Notes: a model not told the origin generated them from the sequence alone. A stretch of 64,000 nt of DNA from Methylobacterium sp. 77 (GCF_000372825.1 NZ_KB910516.1:2833825-2897824); one strand, 5' to 3'. Counted from the first letter of the stretch, positions 29,146 through 37,830 are shown. A program made the numbers and translations.

Positions 29146-29439
29146 ATGACCACGATCGTGCAGCAGCACCGGCGCGCCACGCGGATACCGGAGATCGTCA
29201 AGCGCCTATCCCTCGCGGTCGGCCGCCTGCTCACCGAAGCAGCCGAGGGAGTGTCGCGCCAGGCCATCAACCGTCGCGTCGTGCGCAAGCTCAGCGTCAT
29301 GACCGATCGCGAACTGAAGGATATCGGCCTCATCCGGCAGGACGTGATGGATGCGGTCACAAGCGCCGACGATGCCTCGGAGCTTCTGATGGTCCGGCGC
29401 GATGAGAGACGCGGTGCGCGCCGCATCAAGATTCCTTAA
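29146..29439 (+). CDS. DUF1127 (YjiS-like) small protein, first of two
   Basis: A 97-aa basic protein preceded by GAGGACGG. The C-terminal half has the DUF1127 signature KLSVMTDRELKDIGLIRQDV, an arginine-rich helical motif of about 40 residues. DUF1127 proteins in alphaproteobacteria are small, often stress-responsive, and some have been linked to RNA-associated regulation and phosphate or carbon metabolism; no single biochemical role is accepted. A second DUF1127 gene follows 233 bp later on the same strand. The gene is divergent from the MocR regulator, so it may be under its control. Confidence 0.82.
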   Translation: MTTIVQQHRRATRIPEIVKRLSLAVGRLLTEAAEGVSRQAINRRVVRKLSVMTDRELKDIGLIRQDVMDAVTSADDASELLMVRRDERRGARRIKIP

Positions 29440-29672
29440 TCGACGATCAAGATGGCAAAACGTGCACTATGGGTCATGACTTCCGTTTCATCATGCCATC
29501 GAAGTCATCATCCCACGCAAGATTGAGGTTTAACTGCGGTCGGGTTCTAGCAGACCTGCAGGCATCGCAAGTCTGACTAGGCTAAGTGTCCAATCGCACG
29601 TCTTTCCAGGCGAAGGGGGCGCACATCACATCCATCCCTTCACCACATCTGAGAACCAACGAAGTCACGATC

Positions 29673-29963
29673 ATGAACAGCACCCTCAACTGGACCCCTG
29701 GCGACGCGGCAGCCGAGCAGGTCACCCAGGCGACCCGTTTCGTCGGCCGCCTCGTCTCGAAAGCCACCGCTTTCGTCTCGGGCCGGGACGACGTCCGGCA
29801 CGGCCTCGGCGAACTCGGCTCCCTGTCCGAGCGCGAGCTCAACGATATCGGCCTCACCCGCTGGGACGTGCTCGACGCCGCGGAAGCGACCTCGCCGGCG
29901 GAAGCGTCGAAAATCATCCTGGCGCACCGCGCCGTGCGGCAGGTGTCGCGCCGCCTCGCCTGA
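29673..29963 (+). CDS. DUF1127 small protein, second of two
   Basis: A 96-aa protein starting at 29673 (MNSTLNWTPGDAAAEQ). The signature here is LGSLSERELNDIGLTRWDVLDA, clearly related to the neighbouring copy but with a Trp in place of Gln. Outside the signature the two proteins differ, so they are diverged paralogues. The 233-bp gap between them contains an 8-bp inverted repeat (ATGACTTC at 29476 facing GAAGTCAT at 29501), which may mark the end of the first transcript or an operator for this gene. Function unknown. Confidence 0.82.
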   Translation: MNSTLNWTPGDAAAEQVTQATRFVGRLVSKATAFVSGRDDVRHGLGELGSLSERELNDIGLTRWDVLDAAEATSPAEASKIILAHRAVRQVSRRLA

Positions 29964-30118
29964 ACCGCGTGCCGATCCGCACGAGCGACGCGCCTGACGG
30001 ACATCGTCCGCTCAGCGCGGGCGTGGCGGGGGCGATGACCCTGGGCTAAGAGAAGAGCGCGGCGACACGCCTGCGGCACCGTCCGTGGGCGACCCCACTC
30101 CTCATAGCCTGGATCGAC

Positions 30119-32011
30119 ATGGCGAGCGCCTCCACCCATGTGAGCTTCCTGCCACCGGTGCTGACCTTTCTGTCGGCAGCGGTGATCGGCGTGCCGATCT
30201 TCCGCCTCATCGGGCAGAGCGCGGTGCTCGGATACCTCGTCGCCGGCGTGGTGATCGGCCCATTCGGCTTCTCGCTCATCGCCGAGCCGGAGACCGCGGC
30301 GAGCGTCGCCGAACTCGGCGTCGTCCTGCTTCTCTTCATCGTCGGACTCGAACTCGAGATCTCGCGGCTGATCTCGATGCGGCGCGACATCTTCGGGCTC
30401 GGCACGGCGCAACTGGTTCTGTGCACGATCGTGCTCGCCAGCGCGGGCGCCCTGTTCGGGCTGACCCCGGCGGCGAGCATCGTCATCGGCGTCGCCCTCG
30501 CCTTGTCCGCGACCGCGGTCGCACTGCAGCTTCTCGAGGAGCGCGGAGACCTCGGCACGCCCTATGGCGGCCGGGCTTTCGCGGTGCTCCTGTTGCAGGA
30601 CATCTCCGTCGTCGCGATCCTCGCCCTGATGCCGCTTCTCGCCTCCACCGGCAGCACCGGCAACGACGCATGGCTCGGCCAGGCGCTGCAATCGACCGGA
30701 ACGGTGGTGGCGGCGATCGTCGCCGTGGTGCTGGTGGGGCGCTACGGCCTCAACCCGTTCTTCAGCATGCTCGCGGCCAGCGGCGCGCGCGAGGTGATGA
30801 CCGCCGCGGCCCTTCTCGTCGTGCTCGGCACCGCGATGCTGATGGAGCATGTCGGCCTGTCGATGGCGATGGGCGCCTTCCTCGCCGGGGTGCTGCTCGC
30901 GGAATCGAACTTCCGGCATCAGCTGGAAGCGGATATCGAGCCGTTCCGCGGCATGCTCCTCGGCCTGTTCTTCATGAGCGTGGGCATGTCCATCGATGGC
31001 GGCCTGCTGAGAAACGCGTGGCCCGCCCTGCTCGGCGCGACGGCGGCGGCCATCCTCATCAAGGTCGCCCTCGTCGCCGGCCTGTTCCGCCTGTTCGGGT
31101 CGCCCTGGCTCGATGCGGTGCGCGGCGCGGCGATCCTCGCGCCGGCCGGCGAATTCGCCTTCGTTCTCCTGCCGGCGGGTTCCGAACTCGGCCTGATCGA
31201 CCAATCCTCCACCCGCTTCGCAGTGGCACTCGCCGCCCTGACCATGCTCGTCGGCCCCGTCGCCGCCAAGGCCCTCGACGGGTTCCTGTCCCGCCGGCCG
31301 GTGGAGGGGGCGGAACAGGCGCCCGACCAGATCGAGAACACCGAGGCCCGCGTCCTCGTGGTCGGCTTCGGCCGTTTCGGCCAGATCCTGACCCAGGTCC
31401 TCCTCGCCGAGGGCATCAGCGTCACGGTCATCGACAAGGACGTGGAGCAGATCCGTAGCGCCTCGCGCTTCGGTTTCCGCATCTATTACGGGGACGGCAC
31501 CCGCCTCGACGTGCTGCGCGCGGCCGGCATCGGCCGCGTCGAGTTGCTGTGCATCTGCGTCGACGATCCTCAGGCGGCGCTGAAGATCGTCGACATCGTC
31601 CACGAGGAATTCAGGGGCGTGCGCACCTATGTCCGCGCCTACGACCGCATGCATTCCGTGGAGCTGATGAACCGGGACGTGGATTACCAGCTCCGCGAGA
31701 CCGTGGAATCGGCCATCGCCTTCGGGCGCGCCACCCTCGAAGGGCTCGGCATCTCGGCCGAGGCCGCGGCCGCCACGGCGCAGGACGTCCGCAAGCGCGA
31801 CGTCGCCCGCCTCGTGCTGCAGCAGGCCGGTGCCCTGCCGGAGGAATCGCGCTACATCGGCGGCGGCCCGGAAATCAAACCCGAACCGCTGACCCTGCCG
31901 CAGAGACCGTCGCGGGCGCTCAGCGCCGAGACGCGGGACATCATCGGCCTGGAGCGGCGCGAGGCCGCGACCCGTACGCTGCAACCGCAGGATACACAGT
32001 CGGATGCGTGA
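30119..32011 (+). CDS. CPA2-family monovalent cation/proton antiporter (KefB/YbaL type)
   Basis: The 630-aa protein has a membrane domain of about 12 helices (residues 10-390) of the Na+/H+ exchanger fold, including VLGYLVAGVVIGPFG and the helix block FFMSVGMSIDGGLL. It continues into a soluble TrkA-N domain (about 400-525) with the dinucleotide motif VLVVGFGRFGQIL. This is the layout of KefB/KefC/YbaL potassium-efflux or CPA2 antiporters. The KefF/KefG accessory subunit and a TrkA-C domain are not obvious. The MATE gene starts inside the last codons (8-bp overlap), so the two are probably translated together. Confidence 0.88.
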   Translation: MASASTHVSFLPPVLTFLSAAVIGVPIFRLIGQSAVLGYLVAGVVIGPFGFSLIAEPETAASVAELGVVLLLFIVGLELEISRLISMRRDIFGLGTAQLVLCTIVLASAGALFGLTPAASIVIGVALALSATAVALQLLEERGDLGTPYGGRAFAVLLLQDISVVAILALMPLLASTGSTGNDAWLGQALQSTGTVVAAIVAVVLVGRYGLNPFFSMLAASGAREVMTAAALLVVLGTAMLMEHVGLSMAMGAFLAGVLLAESNFRHQLEADIEPFRGMLLGLFFMSVGMSIDGGLLRNAWPALLGATAAAILIKVALVAGLFRLFGSPWLDAVRGAAILAPAGEFAFVLLPAGSELGLIDQSSTRFAVALAALTMLVGPVAAKALDGFLSRRPVEGAEQAPDQIENTEARVLVVGFGRFGQILTQVLLAEGISVTVIDKDVEQIRSASRFGFRIYYGDGTRLDVLRAAGIGRVELLCICVDDPQAALKIVDIVHEEFRGVRTYVRAYDRMHSVELMNRDVDYQLRETVESAIAFGRATLEGLGISAEAAAATAQDVRKRDVARLVLQQAGALPEESRYIGGGPEIKPEPLTLPQRPSRALSAETRDIIGLERREAATRTLQPQDTQSDA

Positions 32012-33461
32012 GACGAGCGCGGCGGCAGTGAACCCTGCCTCCCGACGGGAAGCGGGCCGGTTCGTCACCGGCTCGATCCTGCGGCACGTGGTGGTGATGA
32101 GCGGGACCGGCTCGATCGGGCTGATGGCGATCTTCGTCGTCGACCTGCTCTCGCTGATCTACGTCTCGAAGCTCGGCGACCCGAAGCTGACGGCGGCGGT
32201 GGGCTTTGCCACCATCGTCCAGTTCTTCGCCATCGCCATCAATATCGGGTTGATGATCGCGGCGGGTGCCCTGGTCTCGCGGGCGATCGGGGCCGGCGAC
32301 GAGGCGGGCGCGAGGCGTCTGGCCACCTCCGCCTCGATCCACGGCATCATCGTGTCGGGCTTCCTCGTCCTCGCGATGCTGCCGTTCCTGCCTACGATCC
32401 TGTCCTGGATCGGCGCCGATGCCGAGACATTGCCCATCGCCGAGCGCTTCCTCTGGATCGCCCTGCCCTCCAACCTGCTCATGGGGCCGGGCATGATGTT
32501 CTCGGGCCTGTTGCGCGCCGTCGGAGCGGCGCGGCAGGCCATGTACGTGACCCTGGGCGGTGCCATCGTCACGGCCGGTCTCGATCCTCTGCTCATCTTC
32601 ACGGCAGGGCTCGGGATCGACGGGGCGGCGATCACGACCTGCGTCGCCCGCGCGACTTTCGCGCTGATCGGCCTGTGGGGCGTCCGGAAATTTCGGATGC
32701 TCGCCATGCCGCGCCTTGCGGACGCGATCTCCGATGCTCCCATCGTCTTCAGGATCGCACTGCCCGCCGTGCTCACCAATCTGGCGCCTTCGGTGGCCAG
32801 CGCCTTCATCGCCCATTCGCTCGCCAAATTCGGTGCGGTCGCGGTCGCCGGCAACGTGGTGATCGACCGGCTGACCCCGGTGGCCTTCGGCGGTCTCTTC
32901 GCCCTGTCCGGCTCCATCGGCCCCATCCTCGGCCAGAACTGGGGCGCGGGGCGGTTCGACCGGATGCGCGGCGTCTTGCGGGACGGCGCGCTGGTGACGG
33001 CCGTCTATGTCGTGGTGATCTGGGCCGCGCTGATCGCCCTGCGCGGGCCGCTGACGGGCCTGTTCGAGCTGACCGGCACCGCCGCCGACCTGTTCGTCTT
33101 CTTCTGCTTCGTGAGCGGCGGCGTGTGGTTCTTCACCGGGCTGCTGTTTCTCGCCAACGCCTCCTTCAACAATCTCGGCTTCCCGTTCCTGTCGACGATC
33201 CTCAATTGGGGGCGCGCGACGATCGGGACCGTACCGCCGGCCCTCCTCGGAGCCCATCTCTACGGCCCGAAAGGCGTCATCGCCGGTGTCGGCTTTGGTT
33301 CGGTCGCCTTCGGCGCCATCGGGATCGCCCTGGCCTTCCGAACCGTGTCGACGCTGGAGCGCCGGGCGACCCTCGCCGCACCGAAACCCTCTCCCGAGGC
33401 CGATGCGGAGGCCCATGGCGGTGATATTCCCGCCTCGGAGAGGCCGAACGCATTGGTATAG
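32004..33461 (+). CDS. MATE family multidrug exporter
   Basis: A 485-aa protein with 12 predicted helices and MATE-type internal repeats. Conserved elements are VGFATIVQFFAIAINIGLMI and RAIGAGDEAGARRLA in the first half and GNVVIDRLTPVAFGGLFALS and GPILGQNWGAGRFDRMR in the second. MATE proteins export cationic drugs and metabolites in exchange for Na+ or H+. The start codon overlaps the antiporter gene by 8 bp, which suggests coupled translation and perhaps a shared role in ion-driven efflux. Substrate unknown. The C-terminal 35 residues are hydrophilic. Confidence 0.87.
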   Translation: MRETSAAAVNPASRREAGRFVTGSILRHVVVMSGTGSIGLMAIFVVDLLSLIYVSKLGDPKLTAAVGFATIVQFFAIAINIGLMIAAGALVSRAIGAGDEAGARRLATSASIHGIIVSGFLVLAMLPFLPTILSWIGADAETLPIAERFLWIALPSNLLMGPGMMFSGLLRAVGAARQAMYVTLGGAIVTAGLDPLLIFTAGLGIDGAAITTCVARATFALIGLWGVRKFRMLAMPRLADAISDAPIVFRIALPAVLTNLAPSVASAFIAHSLAKFGAVAVAGNVVIDRLTPVAFGGLFALSGSIGPILGQNWGAGRFDRMRGVLRDGALVTAVYVVVIWAALIALRGPLTGLFELTGTAADLFVFFCFVSGGVWFFTGLLFLANASFNNLGFPFLSTILNWGRATIGTVPPALLGAHLYGPKGVIAGVGFGSVAFGAIGIALAFRTVSTLERRATLAAPKPSPEADAEAHGGDIPASERPNALV

Positions 33462-33579
33462 GGCCGGTATGAGTACGATAGCGGGCTGGTAAGTCCGGCG
33501 GCGATGCGACAGAGTTCGCATCTCGATGGCGGGCTGGAGAATTCCGACCTGCCCATGATGGGATCATGAGGCCGCCGCC

Positions 33580-34419
33580 ATGTTCAACCTGTTCGATCTC
33601 ATGCAGGCGCAGGGCGGCATGGGCCCCAACGGTTTCGGTCAGCAATTCGGCCTGTCGCCGGACCAGACCCGGCGGGCCATGGACGCGCTGATGCCGGCCC
33701 TGACCCTCGGCCTCCAGCGTAACGCCGCCGCCGATCCCACCGGCTTCACCCAGATGTTCAATTTCATGGATCCGGCATCGTCCGGCTCGTCGCAGGGCAA
33801 GTCGCAGATGGATGCGATGGTCCGCCAGCTCTTCGGCTCACAGCATCTCAGCCAGGCTGTGTTGCAGCAGGCGGCCGCGGTCAGCGGCGTGGCGACGCCC
33901 GCGCTGCGACAGATGCTGCCGGTCATGGCCGGCATGGTGGTGGCGGGGATCGTCCACGTGATGATGAACCCGGGACCGGCCGCCCCTACTCCGGCGCCGC
34001 CTTCGCCTTCACCGTTCGGAATTCCGGCCAACCCCTATTGGACCGAGATGATGAACACGTTCATGGCCGCGAGCGGCTCCATGATGTCTCCGCCGATACA
34101 GAACGCCTCGTCCGCACGCGGACCCTCGAGCCAGAAGAGCCTGCAGCAGACACGATACTTCTCCGATCACGTATCGACACTGGAATCCAAGCCGGCTCTG
34201 GAATCCAAGCCGGCCGCGGTTAGCGGATCGCAATCCTCCGAGCTGAATCCGTTCGATATGCTGCAGCAGATGTTTCAATCGGGGATGGAAGCTCAGCAGG
34301 AGAATGCCAAGACCATGCAGAGCCTGTTCGACAGTCTGTGGCGCGATGGCATGACCGCCATGGACCCATCGAAGACGACGAGGCCTGCATCGAACAAGCC
34401 TGGACCGGCGCGACGCTGA
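33580..34419 (+). CDS. DUF937-containing protein with possible phasin-like tail
   Basis: The 279-aa protein opens with MFNLFDLMQAQGG and a helical N-terminal region that matches DUF937 (QFGLSPDQTRRAMDALMPAL, then VLQQAAAVSGVATPALRQML). A Pro-rich linker lies near 130-150 and a Ser-rich segment at 165-215. The last 60 residues form an amphipathic helix (NPFDMLQQMFQSGMEAQQEN) that looks like the granule-binding helices of phasins. Polyhydroxyalkanoate association is therefore a hypothesis, since the host type stores PHB. No pha genes are near. Start choice is the first ATG and is consistent with the family N-terminus. Confidence 0.65.
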   Translation: MFNLFDLMQAQGGMGPNGFGQQFGLSPDQTRRAMDALMPALTLGLQRNAAADPTGFTQMFNFMDPASSGSSQGKSQMDAMVRQLFGSQHLSQAVLQQAAAVSGVATPALRQMLPVMAGMVVAGIVHVMMNPGPAAPTPAPPSPSPFGIPANPYWTEMMNTFMAASGSMMSPPIQNASSARGPSSQKSLQQTRYFSDHVSTLESKPALESKPAAVSGSQSSELNPFDMLQQMFQSGMEAQQENAKTMQSLFDSLWRDGMTAMDPSKTTRPASNKPGPARR

Positions 34420-34456
34420 GCGTCGTCCGGTCGTGCGGGTTGGGCCGCCCGCCCGG

Positions 34457-34708
34457 TCAAGTGTTCTTGGCGACAGCGGTGCCGATGTTCTGATACATCG
34501 TCCCGACGCGATCGGCATAAAGGCGAAGCGCACCGGCAATTGCCAGGAAGACCAGTCCGGCGATCAACGCATATTCTATCGCGGTCGCACCATCGGTGTT
34601 CCGGGCAAATCGTCTGCCGAGTCTGGTCGAGCCGGTCTCCGTCGCGAAGCGACCCCCGGCCGCCTGCCGGATCACGCCTGTCCACTTTTTCCGCGCGGGG
34701 CTCGTCAT
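34457..34708 (-). CDS. Flp/Fap-type pilin component
   Basis: An 83-aa protein with the Flp prepilin signature: a basic leader ending DG, then ATAIEYALIAGLVFLAIAGAL, where prepilin peptidase would cut before Ala and Glu5 lies in the mature hydrophobic helix. The leader is unusually long (over 35 residues) if the first ATG is used; an internal start at a later codon would shorten it, but no good site is evident. No CpaA-F or Tad genes are in the window, so this is an isolated pilin that depends on machinery elsewhere. Confidence 0.75.
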   Translation of the reverse strand: MTSPARKKWTGVIRQAAGGRFATETGSTRLGRRFARNTDGATAIEYALIAGLVFLAIAGALRLYADRVGTMYQNIGTAVAKNT

Positions 34709-35000
34709 GGGGGTGAAGTGATCCTCGACGAAGTCGCCGTCAGCATCCTTGCACCGAAAATCGTTGCCGACCGTTTAATCAATTCCCGCAATCACTAGGC
34801 CAACGCTCAGGCGGAGGGGGTGGCGACGCAGATTGAAGATCGGCGTCACTGTTCAAGAAGCCGGGTCGCGGATCCGAACCGAGACTTCGGGTCGCCGGCC
34901 GGTGCGGGCTCGTCACCGGATCGGCGTTCCTTCTCGGGTCCGTCCCTTCTTTGACAGCCGGTTCGGGAACGCCAGCGGCCCCCGTCCCGGCCATGAACGA
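34709..35000. other. Intergenic region before the DUF3072 gene
   Basis: About 290 bases between the pilin start and the end of the DUF3072 gene. Both neighbours are on the minus strand. I find no RNA gene, strong hairpin or supported reading; one Pro-rich reading on the minus strand (34779-34994) has no start context or family and is not called. Confidence 0.45.
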
Positions 35001-35246
35001 TCAATCCCGACCCGCTTCCTTGCGCAGGGCGTCGATACGCTTCGATGCCTCGGCCTTGTCGAGACCGGGCTCGAACGAGTCCGGTGACTTCGCCTCCTCC
35101 GACAGGGTCTTGAGGTAGGAGGCCTGCGCGCCGGTCATCGGCTCGTCGCCGGTGGTCCACTCGCTCGGATCTTTGATCCGGTTCGAGCTATCGTCACCGA
35201 CCGTCTTCGGATTCTGATGCTCTTCCGCAGCCTGCTTCTTCGTCAT
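35001..35246 (-). CDS. DUF3072 domain small protein
   Basis: The ATG at 35246 gives an 81-aa hydrophilic, acidic protein beginning MTKKQAAEEHQNPKTVGDD. It contains the DUF3072 core DPSEWTTGDEPMTGAQASYL followed by a short helical tail KAEASKRIDALRKEAG. Such proteins are soluble, common in Hyphomicrobiales and of unknown function. Longer frames run upstream through ilvE on the same strand, but they lack homology and cross an obvious terminator-like hairpin at 35307-35336, so they are rejected. It is probably an independent unit. Confidence 0.8.
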   Translation of the reverse strand: MTKKQAAEEHQNPKTVGDDSSNRIKDPSEWTTGDEPMTGAQASYLKTLSEEAKSPDSFEPGLDKAEASKRIDALRKEAGRD

Positions 35247-35306
35247 CGCGCAACCTCGTTCATGAATTGTTCTCTTCATAAACGGGTGGTGGTCCGGCAG
35301 GTTCCA

Positions 35307-35336
35307 AACCATCGCCCCGAGACCGGGGCGATGGTT
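35307..35336 (-). terminator. Hairpin terminating ilvE
   Basis: AACCATCGCCCC at 35307-35318 pairs perfectly with 35325-35336 around a 6-base loop. It begins 8 bases after the ilvE stop. The T run in the minus direction is short (GGTTTGG), so termination may be partial. Confidence 0.65.
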
Positions 35337-35344
35337 CGTCCGTA

Positions 35345-36232
35345 CTACGCGGCGACCGCCTTCGGCTGAACCTCGGCCGTGTAATCGTCCATGAGCGTCT
35401 TCGTCATGGCGGCCGGCGTGAAGCGATAGGGGCCGATCTCGGAGACCGGCGTCACTTCGGCCGCCGAGCCTGTGATGAAGCACTCCGAGAAGCCCTCCAT
35501 CTCGTCCGGCCTGATCCGCCGCTCGACCACCTCGAAGCCGCGGCGGCGGGCGAGGTCGATGATGGTCTGGCGGGTGATGCCGTTGAGGAAACGGTCGGCG
35601 AGCGGCGTGTGGATCACGCCGTCCTTGATGAAGAAGACGTTCGCGCCGGTGCATTCGGCGACATTGTCCTCCCAATCGAGCATCAGCGCATCGGCATAGC
35701 CTTTGTTCTCGGCCCGATGCTTCGAGATCGTGCAGATCATGTAGAGGCCGGCCGCCTTGGAGGCGGAGGGGATGGTCCGCGGATCGGGCCGACGGTAATC
35801 GGCCATGTCGAGGCGGATGCCCTTCATCTTGGTCTCGGGATCGAAGTAGCTCGGCCATTCCCAGGCGGCGATGGCGAGGTGGATGGTGTTGTTCTGCGCC
35901 GAGACGCCCATCATCTCCGAACCGCGCCAAGCGACGGGGCGCAGGTAGGCGTCGGCGAGGCCGCTGGTCTTGAGCACGAGGTCCTTGGCCGCCTCGATCT
36001 CGGCGGCGCTGTAGGGAATCGTGAAGTCGAGGAACTCCGCCGAGCGCAGCAGGCGCATGGCATGCTCATGGCTCTTGAAGATGTGTCCGCCATAGGCGCG
36101 CTCGCCCTCGAACACCGCCGAGCCGTAATGCAGGCCGTGGCTGAGCACGTGGATCTTGGCCTCGCGCCACGGCACCAGCACGCCGTCGAACCAGATGGTG
36201 CCCTCGCGTTCGTCGAACGGGATCACGGACAT
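35345..36232 (-). CDS. ilvE: Branched-chain amino acid aminotransferase
   Basis: Fold-type IV PLP enzyme that transfers the amino group between glutamate and the branched-chain 2-oxoacids. The ATG at 36232 gives 295 aa, the normal size. Key parts are FDGVLVPWREAKIHVLSHGL at the N-terminus, the PLP lysine in SASKAAGLY, the EC-TGAN block (VAECTGANVFF) and TPLADRFLNGITRQTI. It is divergent from the MarR/OmpR/kinase operon. The order ilvE, MarR, OmpR, kinase resembles a conserved alphaproteobacterial block, which makes its link to petPR-like regulation worth noting. Confidence 0.93.
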   Translation of the reverse strand: MSVIPFDEREGTIWFDGVLVPWREAKIHVLSHGLHYGSAVFEGERAYGGHIFKSHEHAMRLLRSAEFLDFTIPYSAAEIEAAKDLVLKTSGLADAYLRPVAWRGSEMMGVSAQNNTIHLAIAAWEWPSYFDPETKMKGIRLDMADYRRPDPRTIPSASKAAGLYMICTISKHRAENKGYADALMLDWEDNVAECTGANVFFIKDGVIHTPLADRFLNGITRQTIIDLARRRGFEVVERRIRPDEMEGFSECFITGSAAEVTPVSEIGPYRFTPAAMTKTLMDDYTAEVQPKAVAA

Positions 36233-36415
36233 GACGACTTCCTTGAATCCGCCGGCTCGCTGAATCGCGCCTGCGGGGTCGATCGATCGGGTTGGCTCGA
36301 TGGCCGGGCACTGCCTCGCGCAATATCCGCGAGGTCGGAGGTCTGCAAGGCTCGCTATCCGCAAGGTTCAAGGTCCTGAAGACCTGTCACACAGCGGAGC
36401 CAGCGCCAGCGAGGC

Positions 36416-36444
36416 TTGACGGTTAGCAACGGCCCTGAGATATG
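36416..36444 (+). promoter_or_regulatory. Predicted sigma-70 promoter of the MarR gene
   Basis: TTGACG at 36416-36421 and GATATG at 36439-36444 are separated by 17 bp. The transcription start would fall near 36451, after the ATG at 36442, which argues that translation begins further downstream, at 36505. Confidence 0.5.
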
Positions 36445-36462
36445 TCAACATCACTGACGTAT
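36440..36462. promoter_or_regulatory. Operator-like palindrome over the -10 and start site
   Basis: ATATGTCA (36440-36447) and TGACGTAT (36455-36462) form inverted halves that match at 7 of 8 positions with a 7-base spacer. The site covers the predicted -10 and transcription start of the MarR gene, a common place for MarR autorepression. Binding is inferred. Confidence 0.45.
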
Positions 36463-36504
36463 TTGAGGGCTTCGCCGGACGTGACGCGCCAATCGACCGT
36501 GGCA

Positions 36505-37071
36505 ATGGGCTCAGCCCTCATTCCCGTACCCGACGACGGTAGCGCGAGGGCGGACGCCGTCGTCGGGCCGGAGGGCGGGCCGACGACCGATGAAAGCGTG
36601 ACCAACGATCTCGTCGAGCTTCTCTTCTTCGCCTATCGCGACTTCGTCGGCGACCCGGACCGGATGCTGGCGGAATACAGCTTCGGCCGGGCGCATCACC
36701 GGGTGCTCCATTTCGTCTATCACTACCCGGGCCTGACCATCGCCGAACTCCTCGACATCCTGCGGATCACGAAGCAGAGTCTGAACCGGGTTCTCAAGGA
36801 TTTGATCGAACAGGGCTACATCGTGCAGAAGACCGGCCGGAGCGACCGCCGCCAGCGGCTGCTCTTCTGCTCGGAGACCGGCGCGACGCTCACGGCGGAG
36901 CTGACACGGGTCCAGGTGCGGCGCGTCGCCCGCGCCATCGCCGATCCGGTCGCGGACGAACCGAAGGGCGCCCATGCCGCAGCACAAGGGTTTCTCATGG
37001 CGATGATCGAACCCGAAGAGCGCGCAGCCGTGCGCAGCCTGATGGCCCGGCGCGGCCGGGACCGCGGCTGA
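36505..37071 (+). CDS. petP: MarR family regulator, PetP-like
   Basis: Winged-helix regulator with the recognition region ITKQSLNRVLKDLIEQGYI and wing KTGRSDRRQRLLF. I prefer the ATG at 36505 (MGSALIPVPDDG, 188 aa) over 36442 because the predicted promoter and palindrome overlap the upstream ATG. The response regulator follows after one base, so the two are cotranscribed and probably translationally coupled. In Rhodobacter capsulatus the petP-petR pair, a MarR protein and an OmpR-type regulator, is tied to cytochrome bc1 expression. The name here rests on gene order and type and is provisional. Confidence 0.75.
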   Translation: MGSALIPVPDDGSARADAVVGPEGGPTTDESVTNDLVELLFFAYRDFVGDPDRMLAEYSFGRAHHRVLHFVYHYPGLTIAELLDILRITKQSLNRVLKDLIEQGYIVQKTGRSDRRQRLLFCSETGATLTAELTRVQVRRVARAIADPVADEPKGAHAAAQGFLMAMIEPEERAAVRSLMARRGRDRG

Positions 37072-37072
37072 C

Positions 37073-37798
37073 ATGGTGTCATCAGACCTGAAGGTTCGCG
37101 TCGAGCTTCCCGACCACGCGCCCCACATCCTCGTGGTCGACGACGACCGGCGTGTGCGCGAATTGCTATCGCGCTACCTCTACGAACAAGGTTTTCGCGT
37201 CACCGCCGCCGGCAATGTCGAGGAAGCGCGGCAGCGGGCACAGAGCTTCGTCTTCGACGCCCTCGTCCTCGACGTGATGATGCCCGGCGAGAACGGTTTC
37301 GATTATGCCCGGCAGGTGCGCGAGACCTCGCGGGTGCCGATTCTGATGCTCACCGCGCGATCCAACCCGAACGACCGGGTCATGGGGCTCGAGATCGGGG
37401 CCGACGACTACCTGCCCAAGCCGTTCGAGCCGCGCGAGCTGATCCTGCGCCTGAACAACATCATCAAGCGCCGCCCCGAAGGCGCGCCGCCGTCCGACCG
37501 CACCATCGCGACGGTGACGTTCGGCCCCTTCTCCTACCGGATCGACCGGGGTGAGTTGCGCCGCGACGACGAGACCATCCGCATCACCGAGCGCGAACGC
37601 GAGATCCTCACCATCCTGGCGGAAGCCAAGGGCGGCAATGTCGACCGCGATGTGCTGGCCGGGAATGGCGGCTTGGCGGCCGAGCGCACCATCGACGTGC
37701 AGATCAACCGCCTGCGCCGCAAGACCGAGGTCGATCCCGGCAACCCCCTCTTCCTCCAGACGGTTCGCGGCATCGGCTACCGCCTCGCGATCGATTAG
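37073..37798 (+). CDS. petR: OmpR-type response regulator, PetR-like
   Basis: A 241-aa two-domain regulator. The receiver (about 18-130) has the acidic pair in VVDDDRRVRELL, the phospho-acceptor Asp in ALVLDVMMPGENGFD and the Lys in YLPKPFEPREL. The winged-helix DNA-binding domain (140-238) ends VQINRLRRKTEVDP and FLQTVRGIGYRL. The gene begins 1 bp after the MarR stop and is followed by the sensor kinase after 59 bp, so the three likely form one operon. PetR homologues are often essential in alphaproteobacteria. The targets cannot be read from this window. Confidence 0.88.
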   Translation: MVSSDLKVRVELPDHAPHILVVDDDRRVRELLSRYLYEQGFRVTAAGNVEEARQRAQSFVFDALVLDVMMPGENGFDYARQVRETSRVPILMLTARSNPNDRVMGLEIGADDYLPKPFEPRELILRLNNIIKRRPEGAPPSDRTIATVTFGPFSYRIDRGELRRDDETIRITEREREILTILAEAKGGNVDRDVLAGNGGLAAERTIDVQINRLRRKTEVDPGNPLFLQTVRGIGYRLAID

Positions 37799-37830
37799 AG
37801 CATGATGCGGAAAAGTGGCGTCCGGCTTCC
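37798..37830. repeat. Degenerate half of a dispersed palindromic repeat
   Basis: GAGCATGATGCGGAAAAGTG followed by GCGTCCGGCTTCC resembles one arm of the common rhizobial intergenic repeat in which GAGCATGATC and GGAAAAGTGG precede an inverted copy. The inverted arm is not intact here. It lies between the response regulator and kinase genes. Confidence 0.45.

Noticed and set aside
29582..32068. Open reading of 828 codons on the minus strand
   Set aside because: It lies opposite a clear CPA2 antiporter. Its composition is His/Glu/Arg-rich, typical of antisense translation, with no domain.
34779..34994. Pro-rich small gene between the pilin and DUF3072
   Set aside because: No start context, conservation clue or domain; composition looks random for GC-rich DNA.
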